Below are positions 8,136-18,107 of a stretch of 64,000 bases of DNA, piece by piece; position 1 is the first letter of the stretch; every line of letters begins with the position of its first letter. The notes below the pieces were generated by a model that did no database searches, was not told where the DNA came from, and saw nothing but the letters and a program-made list of their open reading frames with translations. The position numbers were made by a program, and so were the translations under genes. The stretch is from Pseudomonadota bacterium (GTDB lineage: Bacteria; Pseudomonadota; Gammaproteobacteria; Ga0077536). The stretch lies in assembly GCA_016719885.1 (NCBI GenBank), contig JADJYF010000022.1:3588-67587 (forward strand), read 5' to 3'.

Positions 8136-9164
8136 ATGAAGAAGCGTATCGATGATTTTCTGCGCCGTCGCAACGGCGGTGATGACGACGACGTGTTGCA
8201 CGGCGATCGCGGCAGCGACGATCTGCGTGGCGGCGGCGGTGACGATGTACTGGACGGTGGCCGCGGCGACGACGACCTGGTTGGCGGCACCGGTGATGAC
8301 ACCCTCAAGGGCGGCGTCGGCGACGATTCGCTGGCCGGCGATGCCGGCGACGACCGCCTGTTCGGCGGTACCGGCAACGACGACCTGCGCGGCGGCCGCG
8401 GCGACGATCGCCTGACCGGCGGGCTCGGTCGCGACCTCCTGGCCGGCGGCGTCGGCAATGACACCTACGTCATCGATCGTATCGACGAGATCGGCAAGAG
8501 CAGCAGCGACGCGGGCATCGACCGCGTCGTCAGTTCGGTGTCCTACGGCCTCGGTAACCACCAGGAACGCCTGTCATTGATCGGCACTGGCGCTCTCAAC
8601 GGCAACGGCAACAGCGGCGACAATGTGCTGACCGGCAACAGCGGCGGCAACCGCCTGACCGCTGGCGCCGGCGACGACACGCTGAACGGCGAGGCCGGCG
8701 ACGACCGCCTCAATGGCGGTGCCGGCGATGATGACCTGCGCGGCGGCAGCGGCCACGACCTGCTGCATGGCGCGGCCGGCGACGACCGCCTGCATTACGA
8801 CGCCGACGACAGCCGCGTCGACGGCGGTGCCGGCGAGGACACCCTGGTCATCGACGGCAGTGGCGTGAATCTCGACCTGTCGACCGTCGCCGACGGTCTC
8901 ATCACCGGCATCGAAGAGATCAATCTCACCGGCACCGGCGACAACAGCATTACCTTGAACTTGAGCGACGTGCTGGCGATGTCACCGACCACCGACACCC
9001 TGATGCTGACCGGCAATGCCGGCGACAGCGTGACCTCCAGCGGTCAGGGATGGGTGCTGCAGGTCGGCGAGACCGAAGTCGAGCACGGTCACACCTACGA
9101 TACCTGGACCTCGGGTCTCGGTACCCTGCTGGTGGACCAGGCCATGACCGCGACCTTGAGCTGA
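8136..9164 (+). CDS. RTX-type calcium-binding repeat protein, likely type-I secreted
   Basis: 342 residues. From residue 16 there are consecutive nine-residue GGxGxDxLx units (GGGGDDVLDGGRGDDDL and so on). A short non-repeat stretch follows (NDTYVIDRIDEIGKSS, SYGLGNHQERLSLIGTGAL), then a second GGxGxD block at about residues 170-235 and an acidic C-terminal domain. There is no N-terminal signal, as expected for export by an ABC-type type I system, none of which is in view. Upstream GAGGATGGAAGG supports the start. No catalytic domain is recognised. Confidence 0.8.
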   Translation: MKKRIDDFLRRRNGGDDDDVLHGDRGSDDLRGGGGDDVLDGGRGDDDLVGGTGDDTLKGGVGDDSLAGDAGDDRLFGGTGNDDLRGGRGDDRLTGGLGRDLLAGGVGNDTYVIDRIDEIGKSSSDAGIDRVVSSVSYGLGNHQERLSLIGTGALNGNGNSGDNVLTGNSGGNRLTAGAGDDTLNGEAGDDRLNGGAGDDDLRGGSGHDLLHGAAGDDRLHYDADDSRVDGGAGEDTLVIDGSGVNLDLSTVADGLITGIEEINLTGTGDNSITLNLSDVLAMSPTTDTLMLTGNAGDSVTSSGQGWVLQVGETEVEHGHTYDTWTSGLGTLLVDQAMTATLS

Positions 9165-9185
9165 GGGCGGTCGCACAGGTGGAAT

Positions 9186-9255
9186 GTGCGAATGAATTCG
9201 CACCTACAGCGACGGCGATGGCATCCCGCCCCTGTAGGTGCGAATTTATTCGCAC
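9186..9255. repeat. Inverted pair of type A palindromic repeats
   Basis: Two copies of the 18-base unit GTGCGAATKMATTCGCAC (9186-9203 and 9238-9255), in opposite orientation by their CTACA/TGTAG flanks. They lie between the convergent ends of the RTX gene and the reductase gene, where a two-way transcript end is expected. Confidence 0.85.
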
Positions 9256-9277
9256 ACCGACATCCCCAGCACGCGCA

Positions 9278-10252
9278 TCAACCACACCCCGCCACCCGCG
9301 CGCGCGCTTCGACCAGCGCCAGCACGGTGTCTATGGTCGGCGTGGCGACGCCGACCAGGCGACCGAGCTCCGCCACCGCCGCCACCAGGGCATCGGTTTC
9401 GAGCCGGCGTCCGCGTTCGAGGTCCTGCAGCATCGAGGTCTTGTGCGCGCCGACCGCCGCCGCGCCGGCGATGCGCTTGTCGACATCGATGGGAAATTTC
9501 ACGCCCAGGGCTTCGGCGATGGTTTGCGCTTCGACCATCATGGCGCGCGCCACCGCGCGGGTGCCGGGATCGGCGCAGATCACGTCGAGGGTCGCGCCGG
9601 TCAGGGCGCTGATGGGATTGAAGCTCAGGTTGCCCCACAGCTTGATCCACAGTTCGTCGCGGATCTCGCGACGCACCGGTGCCTTGAAGCCGGCATGGCG
9701 CAGCGCATCGGACAAGGCGGTGACGCGCGCGGTCTTCTCGCCCGACGGTTCACCAAGCGTGAAGCGATCGCCTTCGATGTGTTGAATGACGCCGGGTGCC
9801 ACCACTTCGCAGGCGGGGTAGACCACGCAGCCGATGATGCGCCGCGCTTCGATGGTGCGCGCCAGCAGACCATCGGCATCGACGCTGGTGATGCGCGTGT
9901 CGCGCCACGGCCCGTCGAGTCCATGGAAGTACCACCAGGGCAAACCGTTCACCGCCCAGATCACCGCGGTGTCGGCATGGAACAGCACCGGCAGCCGCTC
10001 GACCATCGCCGCCACCGAGTGCGCTTTCAGGGCAATCAGCACGTAGTCCTGGGCGCCGAGTTCGGCCGGATCTTCGACGCAGGGCAGGCGCAGGGTGAGA
10101 TCGCCCGCGGCGCTGCGCAGGCGCAGGCCGTGTTCGACGATGGCCTCGCGCTGCGCGCCGCGCGCGACCAGCGAGACTCCGACACCGCTGGCGGCGAGCC
10201 GCGCGGCGATGAGTCCGCCGATGGCGCCGGCGCCGTAGACCGCGAGTTTCAT
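9278..10252 (-). CDS. 2-dehydropantoate 2-reductase (ketopantoate reductase) family
   Basis: 324 residues. NADPH-binding GAGAIGGLIAARL starts at residue 7. The C-terminal catalytic helix has IKLWGNLSFNPISALTGAT and HKTSMLQDLERGRRLE, the usual Lys and Ser/Asp pattern of PanE. It reduces 2-keto acids such as ketopantoate. It follows the CoA-ligase gene by 16 bases on the same strand, so a general 2-oxoacid/2-hydroxyacid role in the ligase pathway is as likely as pantothenate synthesis. Confidence 0.8.
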   Translation of the reverse strand: MKLAVYGAGAIGGLIAARLAASGVGVSLVARGAQREAIVEHGLRLRSAAGDLTLRLPCVEDPAELGAQDYVLIALKAHSVAAMVERLPVLFHADTAVIWAVNGLPWWYFHGLDGPWRDTRITSVDADGLLARTIEARRIIGCVVYPACEVVAPGVIQHIEGDRFTLGEPSGEKTARVTALSDALRHAGFKAPVRREIRDELWIKLWGNLSFNPISALTGATLDVICADPGTRAVARAMMVEAQTIAEALGVKFPIDVDKRIAGAAAVGAHKTSMLQDLERGRRLETDALVAAVAELGRLVGVATPTIDTVLALVEARARVAGCG

Positions 10253-10268
10253 CGGCCGCTGGCGCGCG

Positions 10269-11810
<1,542 letters not shown>

Positions 11811-11999
11811 GGGCGGCCTCGTTGCTCGGGTTGGCGGATGATAGAGGGGGCCATGGGGCCGCTCAAGCGCGCTTGACCGCTGTCGTTGGCGCAGCGCTGG
11901 CAAACAGGCTAGGCTTGAAATAGTCATAGAGCATCGCCATCAAGTCTTTGGTTCCCGCGCACGCTACCCAGGCATCAACATCCATACCCGTTCAACGCC

Positions 12000-12377
12000 A
12001 TGCTTCGTCGTTTCCACCGCATCGTCATTGCCCTGTTGCTGGCCACGCTGCCGGTGATGGGCTTGGCGGGTTTCGCGCGTGAAGGGCAGAGCGGCTGCGC
12101 CATGCACATGCAGGGCGACATGCACGGCACGCAGGCCGGGCAGGGCGAACACGCCATGACCATGGCCGAGCACTGCAAGGCCATGCACGCCGCCGCCAAG
12201 GCGACATGCAAGAACGGTGGTCATTGTGCGATGTGCGATGATCTCTCGACCTCGCTGGCCGTGACCGAGCTGCCGCTGGCAGAGGCCGGTGACGCCCAGG
12301 GCATCACGCTGCAAGGCGTCGATTTCCTCCTCGATTCCACCGTCGCCGGTCTCTGGCGACCTCCGCGCTTGAGCTGA
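12000..12377 (+). CDS. Small exported Cys/His/Met-rich protein, probable copper binder
   Basis: 125 residues. The N-terminal RRFHRIVIALLLATLPVMGL is a Sec signal or anchor. Residues 33-80 are packed with Met, His and Cys (CAMHMQGDMHG, HAMTMAEHCKAMH, CKNGGHCAMC). It is the first gene of the cus operon, 87 bases before cusC. The composition and place fit a periplasmic copper chaperone, sponge or sensor. It resembles small DUF2946-type proteins seen beside RND metal pumps, but the family call is weak. Confidence 0.6.
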   Translation: MLRRFHRIVIALLLATLPVMGLAGFAREGQSGCAMHMQGDMHGTQAGQGEHAMTMAEHCKAMHAAAKATCKNGGHCAMCDDLSTSLAVTELPLAEAGDAQGITLQGVDFLLDSTVAGLWRPPRLS

Positions 12378-12464
12378 TTCCGCGTGCCGTCGCGGTGACC
12401 CGTGATCACGGGGCGCCGTCGTCGCCGTGCCTGTGCGCACGGTTCGTCGTGGAGTTGGCGTGTC

Positions 12465-13709
12465 ATGAAAAGATTTATAGCGGCCCTGCTCGGGGCCTTG
12501 ATGCCGTGGTGCGCTGGCGCCGCGGACAGTGTGTCGGTGGGCTTCGACGAAGCGCTGGCGGTCGCCGAGAGCAATGCGCCCAGCCTCGCGGCGGCCGGCG
12601 CACGCGACGCGGCGGCGCGTCACGCGGCCATCGCGGCCGGCGAATTGCCCGACCCGAAATTAATCGTCGGGCTCGACAACCTGCCAGTCACCGGCGCCGA
12701 TGACTGGTCGCTGGGACGCGACTTCATGACCATGCAGCGCGTGGGCGTGAGCCAGGAATGGCCGAACGCGGGCAAACGCAAGGCGCGCGTCGCCGAAGCG
12801 CAGGCCGCCATCGCCGACGCCGAGTTCGTCGCCCGCGCCGAACGCCTGACGGTGCGCAAGGATGCCGCGCTGGCGTGGCTGGCGGCCTATTACAGCGTCG
12901 CGCGACTGGCCTTGCAGGACGAACTCACGCACGAGAACGCGTTGCTCGAGAAGACCACCGCCGCGCGTTACGCCGGCGGCTCGGCGGCCAGCGCCGAGCT
13001 GTTGGCGGCGCGCCGCGAAGCCTTGCTGCTCGCCGACCAGCGCGACGAGTTGCTGGCCGCCGAGGCGGCCGCCAACGCCGAACTGCGGCGCGTGTTGGGA
13101 CGCCCGGCGGTGATCAAGGCGGGCGCCGCCGTGCCGGCCATCGACATCGATGCCGCGCATCTGCGCGCGCACCTCGAGCAACACCCCGACCTGCGCGTCT
13201 ACGACGCGCGCGTGGCCGCCGCCAGCGCCGCCTTGCGTGAAGCCGAAGCGTCCAAGCGTCCCGACTGGAACGTCGAACTCGCCTACCAGCATCGCGGCCC
13301 GCGCTACGGCGAAATGGTGTCGGCGGAAGTCTCCATAGACCTGCCCTTGTTCAGCGCGCGGCGCCAGGACCCGACCATCGCGGCGCGCGCCGCCGACGTC
13401 GCCGCCATGAACGACGATCTCGCCGCCGCGCTACGTGTGCACGAAGCGGAACTCGAGCGGGATCTCGCTGACTACCAGCGCCTCGCGCAACAGCGCCAAC
13501 GCATGCGCGACGCGCGCTTGCCGCTCGCCGAGCAGGCCTTGTCGCTCGCCTACCGTGCCTACGCCGCCGGCGAGGCCAGCCTCGCCGAGCTGTTGGCCGC
13601 GCGTCGTGAACTGGCGAACCTGCGCTTCGATGCGCTCAATCTCGATGCCGCGCTGACCATGGCCGCGGCCGGCATCTATTTCCGTTACGAGGGTGGCGAA
13701 CATGACTGA
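12465..13709 (+). CDS. cusC: Outer-membrane efflux channel of the CusC/CzcC (TolC) family
   Basis: 414 residues with a signal peptide (FIAALLGALMPWCAGA). Two outer-membrane-efflux-protein halves start at LAVAESNAPSLAAAGARDA and at LRVYDARVAAASAALREAE, with long Ala-rich coiled coils and a VGVSQEWPNAGKRKARVAEA segment typical of metal-exporting members. It forms the trimeric exit duct for the CusBA pump. ATG 12465 was chosen because the signal peptide begins there. The end overlaps cusB by eight bases. Confidence 0.8.
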   Translation: MKRFIAALLGALMPWCAGAADSVSVGFDEALAVAESNAPSLAAAGARDAAARHAAIAAGELPDPKLIVGLDNLPVTGADDWSLGRDFMTMQRVGVSQEWPNAGKRKARVAEAQAAIADAEFVARAERLTVRKDAALAWLAAYYSVARLALQDELTHENALLEKTTAARYAGGSAASAELLAARREALLLADQRDELLAAEAAANAELRRVLGRPAVIKAGAAVPAIDIDAAHLRAHLEQHPDLRVYDARVAAASAALREAEASKRPDWNVELAYQHRGPRYGEMVSAEVSIDLPLFSARRQDPTIAARAADVAAMNDDLAAALRVHEAELERDLADYQRLAQQRQRMRDARLPLAEQALSLAYRAYAAGEASLAELLAARRELANLRFDALNLDAALTMAAAGIYFRYEGGEHD

Positions 13710-14991
13710 GCAGGGCACCCAGGGGTTCGCGAAGTCGGCCCTGATGATGCTGGTGATACTGGCGCTCGGCATTGCCGTCGGCCTGGTCATCGGCCGTGGC
13801 GGCAAGACCGTCGACAACGCCACGCCGAGCGCCTCGCCGGCCGCCGCGCCGACGCCGGCCGAGCGCAAGGTGCTGTACTGGTACGACCCGATGAAACCGG
13901 ACCAGCATTTCGACAAGCCGGGCCGTTCGCCCTTCATGGACATGGATCTCGTGCCGCGCTACGCCGAGCCGGCCATGACCGCGAGCGATGCGCCAGCCGC
14001 CGGCGGCGCCATCAAGCTCGATGCGGACCTGCCGCGTCGCCTCGGGCTGCGCACCGTGCAAGCGACACGCGGCCATCTCGAGTCGCGCATCGAGGCAGTC
14101 GGTGAATTCCAGTACAACCAGCGCGATGTCGCCAATGTGCAGGCGCGCGTCGACGGTTTCGTCGAACGCGTCCATGGCCGTGCGCCCGGCGACGTCGTCG
14201 CGCGCGGTGCGCCCTTGGTCACGCTGTTGCTGCCGGACTGGGGCAGCGCGCAGCAGGAATTCCTCGCCGTGCTGGAATTGGGCGATGCGCGCCTGGCGGA
14301 CGCGGCGCGCACGCGCCTGCGCCTGCTCGGCATGTCCGCTGACCTGATTGCGCGCGTGGAGCAGACACGCAAGAGCGAGGCGCTCGTCACCCTCACCAGC
14401 CCACTGGCCGGCGTCATCACCACGCTGGACGTGCGTAGCGGCATGCGCGTGGCGGCCGGCGAGCCGCTCGCAACCATCAATGGCATCGACCCGGTGTGGC
14501 TGGAGGTGGCGGTGCCGGAGCAGCTCGCCGAGAGCGTACGCGTCGGCGCCGAGGTGCGCGCCGAGCTCGCCGCCTATGCCGGCACGGTGTTCCGCGGCGA
14601 AGTGGCGAGCATCCTGCCCGCCGCCGACAGCGCCACGCGCAGCGTGCGGGTGCGCGTCAGCTTCGCCAACGCCGATGGCCGCCTGCGTCCCGGCTTGAGC
14701 GCGCGGGTGACGCTGGCCGCGCCGCGCGGCGATGAAGTGGTGCTGGTGCCGAGTGCGGCGCTGATCCGCGGCGGCCAACAGGATCGCGTGATCATCGTCA
14801 CCGATGACGGCCGCTACGCGCCGCGCGTGGTGCATGCCGGACGCGAAGCCGAGGGCCAGGTCGAGATCCTGCACGGGCTGGAGGCGGGCGTGACGGTCGC
14901 CGCCAGTGCGCAATTCCTGCTCGATGCCGACGCCAGTCTCAAGGGCGTGGCGCCGGAGATGCCGGCCATGCACGAGGGCCATGCGCCATGA
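13702..14991 (+). CDS. cusB: Periplasmic adaptor of a copper/silver RND efflux pump
   Basis: 429 residues. One N-terminal membrane anchor (ALMMLVILALGIAVGLVI). Next comes a heavy-metal-binding domain, YWYDPMKPDQHFDKPG then SPFMDMDLVPRY at residues 58-88, the usual CusB feature. It continues with the lipoyl/barrel-sandwich, hairpin and beta-barrel regions of a membrane-fusion protein. It links CusA to CusC and passes Cu(I)/Ag(I). The start overlaps the end of cusC and its stop overlaps cusA by ATGA. Confidence 0.85.
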   Translation: MTEQGTQGFAKSALMMLVILALGIAVGLVIGRGGKTVDNATPSASPAAAPTPAERKVLYWYDPMKPDQHFDKPGRSPFMDMDLVPRYAEPAMTASDAPAAGGAIKLDADLPRRLGLRTVQATRGHLESRIEAVGEFQYNQRDVANVQARVDGFVERVHGRAPGDVVARGAPLVTLLLPDWGSAQQEFLAVLELGDARLADAARTRLRLLGMSADLIARVEQTRKSEALVTLTSPLAGVITTLDVRSGMRVAAGEPLATINGIDPVWLEVAVPEQLAESVRVGAEVRAELAAYAGTVFRGEVASILPAADSATRSVRVRVSFANADGRLRPGLSARVTLAAPRGDEVVLVPSAALIRGGQQDRVIIVTDDGRYAPRVVHAGREAEGQVEILHGLEAGVTVAASAQFLLDADASLKGVAPEMPAMHEGHAP

Positions 14992-17900
14992 TTGCCAACA
15001 TCATCGCGTGGTCCTTGCAGCGGCGCCTGCTGGTACTGCTGGCAAGCCTGGGCCTGGCGCTATGGGGCCTCGTGTCGCTGCGCGCGACACCGATAGACGC
15101 CTTGCCCGACCTGTCCGACGTGCAGGTGATCGTGCGCACCACCTGGGCCGGCCAGGCGCCGCAGATCGTCGAAGACCAGGTGACTTACCCACTCACCACC
15201 ACCCTGCTGGCGGTGCCGGGCGCCAAGAGCGTGCGCGGTTATTCCGCGTTCGGCGATTCGTTCGTGTACGTGGTGTTCGCCGATGGCACCGATCTGTACT
15301 GGGCGCGGGCGCGCGTGCTGGAAACCCTCAACCAGCTGCAGGGTCGCTTGCCGGCGGGCGTGACGCCGGTGCTGGGGCCGGACGCGAGCGGCGTCGGCTG
15401 GATATTTCAATACGCGCTGGTCGATCGCAGCGGCCGACATGATCTCTCGGAACTGCGTGCCGTGCAGGACTGGCTGCTGCGTTTCGAATTGAAGGCGCTG
15501 CCCGATGTGGCGGAGGTCGCGACCATCGGCGGCATGGTGCGCCAATACCAGGTCCAGCTCGATCCCGAGCGCATGCTGGCGCGCGGCATCGGCGTCGATA
15601 CGGTGATGAGCGCGGTGCGTGCCGCCAACCAGGAAGCGGGCGGCGGCGTGGTCGAACTCGCCGAAGCCGAATACATGGTGCGCGCCAGCGGCTACCTGCG
15701 CACGCTCGCGGACTTCGAAACCATACCGCTCGGCCTCGGCGCCAACGGCACGCCGTTGTTGCTGCGTGATGTCGCGCGCATCGCGCTCGGCCCCGAGCCG
15801 CGGCGCGGTATTGCCGAGCTCGACGGCGAAGGCGAAGCGGTTGGCGGCGTGGTGTTGCTGCGCGCTGGTCGCAACGCCAGCACCACCATCGCCGCGGTCA
15901 AGCGACGCCTCGCCGAACTCGCTCCCAGCCTGCCGGACGGCGTCGAGGTCGTGACGGTCTACGATCGCTCGCAACTCATCGAACGCGCCATCGACAACCT
16001 CAAGAACAAGCTCGGCGAGGAGCTGCTGGTGGTGGCGTTGGTGACCTGGCTGTTCCTCATGCACCTGCGCTCGGCGCTGGTCGCCATCGTCACCCTGCCG
16101 CTTGGTGTGCTGTGCGCCTTCGTCATCATGCAAAGCCGTGGCATCAACGCCAACATCATGTCGCTGGGCGGGATCGCGATCGCGATCGGCGCGATGGTCG
16201 ATGCCGCCATCGTGATGGTGGAAAACGCCCATCGCCGTCTCGAACTGTGGCAGGACGCCCATCCCGGGCAGACGCTGGCCGCCCCTGCGCGCGTGCAACT
16301 GGTGGGCGAGGCGGCCATCGAAGTCGGGCCGGCCCTGTTCTGGAGCCTGCTCATCATCACCTTGTCGTTCACGCCGGTGTTCGCCCTCGAAGCGCAGGAA
16401 GGACGCTTGTTCGGACCGCTGGCGTTCACCAAGACCTATGCGATGGCGGCGGCGGCCGGCCTGTCGGTGACCCTGGTGCCGGTGCTGATGAGTTTCGCCA
16501 TGGGCGGGCACATCACGCGCGAAGCGCGCAATCCGCTCAACCGTTTCCTGATCGCGCTCTACCTGCCGCTCTTGAACGCCGTGCTGCGTTGGCCGCGCGC
16601 CACCTTGCTGGTGGCGGCGCTGGCGCTGGCGAGCTGCATCCATCCGCTGCGCCAGCTCGGCGCCGAGTTCATGCCGGCGCTGGACGAAGGCGACCTGCTC
16701 TACATGCCGACCACCTTGCCCGGCCTGTCGCCGGCCGCGGCCAGCGCTCTCCTGCAGCGTACCGACCGTATGATCGCGGCCGTGCCGGAAGTCGAACACG
16801 TGTTCGGCAAGGCCGGTCGCGCCGAGACCGCGACCGATCCGGCGCCGCTCGAAATGTTCGAAACCAACATCAAGTTGAAGCCGCGTGACGAGTGGCGCGC
16901 CGGCATGACGCCCGAGAAATTGATGGCCGAACTCGACCAGGCGGTGCAGGTGCCGGGCCTCGCCAACCTGTGGGCGGCGCCGATCCGCACGCGCATCGAC
17001 ATGCTGGCTACCGGCATCAAGAGTCCCATCGGCGTGAAAGTGGCGGCCGCTTCGCTGGACGCCATCGATCGCGCCAGCACGGCGGTCGCCAAGGTCGCGC
17101 AAAGCGTGCCGGGCGTGAGCTCGGCGGTGGCCGAGCGCGCCACCGGCGGGCGCTACATCGACGTGCGCATCCGGCGCATGGATGCCGCGCGTTACGGCAT
17201 GAGCGTCGCCGACGTGCAGCGCCTGGTCAGCAACCTCATCGGCGGCGAGAACATCGGCGAAGTGATCGACGGCCGCGCGCGCTACCCGATCAACCTGCGC
17301 TATCCGCGCGAGCTGCGCGACTCCGTGACGGCGCTGCGCGAACTGCCGTTCAGCGCGCCCGGCGGTCAGCGCCTGACCCTCGCCAGCGTCGCGGATGTGC
17401 TCATCAGCAGTGGGCCACCGGCCATCAAGAGCGAGAATGCGCGGCCGTCGGGCTGGGTGTATATCGACGCGCATGGCCGCGACCTGGTGAGCGTGGTGCA
17501 CGACATCCAGCGCGCGGTCGCGCGCGAGGTCGAACTCGAGGACGGCGTGACCTTGAGCTATGCCGGACAGTTCGAATTCTTCGAACGCGCCCGCGAACGC
17601 CTGACGCTGGTGGTGCCGGCCGCGCTGGTCATCATCCTCATGCTGCTCTACCTCATCTTCACGCGTTTCGACGAGGCCCTGCTGATCATGGTGACTTTGC
17701 CCTGCGCGCTGGTCGGCGGCATCTGGTACCTGTACCTGCTCGGCTATCACTTCTCCATCGCGACCGCCATCGGCTGTATCGCGCTGGCCGGTGTCGCCGC
17801 CGAGTTCGGCGTGGTGATGCTGCTGTACATCAAGCACGCGCTTGAGGCCCATGGCGGGCGGCGCGACGAGGCCACGGTGCTGGCGGCGGTGCGTGAAGGC

Positions 17901-18107
17901 GCGGTGTTGCGGGTGCGGCCCAAGGCCATGACCGTGGCGGTGATCGTGGCCGGCCTGGTGCCGATCATGATGGGCCACGGCAGCGGTTCGGAGATCATGA
18001 GCCGCATCGCCGCGCCGATGGTGGGTGGCATGCTGAGCGCGCCGCTGTTGTCCTTGTTCGTGCTGCCGGCGGCCTACCTGTTGCTACGGCGAGTCAAAGA
18101 TCTGTAG
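14988..18107 (+). CDS. cusA: RND-family Cu(I)/Ag(I) efflux permease
   Basis: 1039 residues, the expected size, with twelve membrane helices and two large periplasmic loops. The three methionines that bind the metal in E. coli CusA are all in recognisable places: DLLYMPTTLPG, APLEMFETN and IDMLATGIKSP. The proton-relay Asp is in AIGAMVDAAIVMVENAHRRL. This favours monovalent copper or silver over Zn/Co/Cd (CzcA). The 3' end overlaps the convergent phosphoesterase gene by 24 bases. Confidence 0.9.
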   Translation: MIANIIAWSLQRRLLVLLASLGLALWGLVSLRATPIDALPDLSDVQVIVRTTWAGQAPQIVEDQVTYPLTTTLLAVPGAKSVRGYSAFGDSFVYVVFADGTDLYWARARVLETLNQLQGRLPAGVTPVLGPDASGVGWIFQYALVDRSGRHDLSELRAVQDWLLRFELKALPDVAEVATIGGMVRQYQVQLDPERMLARGIGVDTVMSAVRAANQEAGGGVVELAEAEYMVRASGYLRTLADFETIPLGLGANGTPLLLRDVARIALGPEPRRGIAELDGEGEAVGGVVLLRAGRNASTTIAAVKRRLAELAPSLPDGVEVVTVYDRSQLIERAIDNLKNKLGEELLVVALVTWLFLMHLRSALVAIVTLPLGVLCAFVIMQSRGINANIMSLGGIAIAIGAMVDAAIVMVENAHRRLELWQDAHPGQTLAAPARVQLVGEAAIEVGPALFWSLLIITLSFTPVFALEAQEGRLFGPLAFTKTYAMAAAAGLSVTLVPVLMSFAMGGHITREARNPLNRFLIALYLPLLNAVLRWPRATLLVAALALASCIHPLRQLGAEFMPALDEGDLLYMPTTLPGLSPAAASALLQRTDRMIAAVPEVEHVFGKAGRAETATDPAPLEMFETNIKLKPRDEWRAGMTPEKLMAELDQAVQVPGLANLWAAPIRTRIDMLATGIKSPIGVKVAAASLDAIDRASTAVAKVAQSVPGVSSAVAERATGGRYIDVRIRRMDAARYGMSVADVQRLVSNLIGGENIGEVIDGRARYPINLRYPRELRDSVTALRELPFSAPGGQRLTLASVADVLISSGPPAIKSENARPSGWVYIDAHGRDLVSVVHDIQRAVAREVELEDGVTLSYAGQFEFFERARERLTLVVPAALVIILMLLYLIFTRFDEALLIMVTLPCALVGGIWYLYLLGYHFSIATAIGCIALAGVAAEFGVVMLLYIKHALEAHGGRRDEATVLAAVREGAVLRVRPKAMTVAVIVAGLVPIMMGHGSGSEIMSRIAAPMVGGMLSAPLLSLFVLPAAYLLLRRVKDL

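Noticed and set aside
8136..9164. RTX repeats as a CRISPR-like or satellite array
   Set aside because: The periodicity is nine codons in frame and encodes GGxGxD units, so it is protein-level repetition.
15060..17978. Long minus-strand frame opposite cusA
   Set aside because: Composition is His/Arg/Gln-rich shadow of high-GC coding DNA; cusA is unambiguous.
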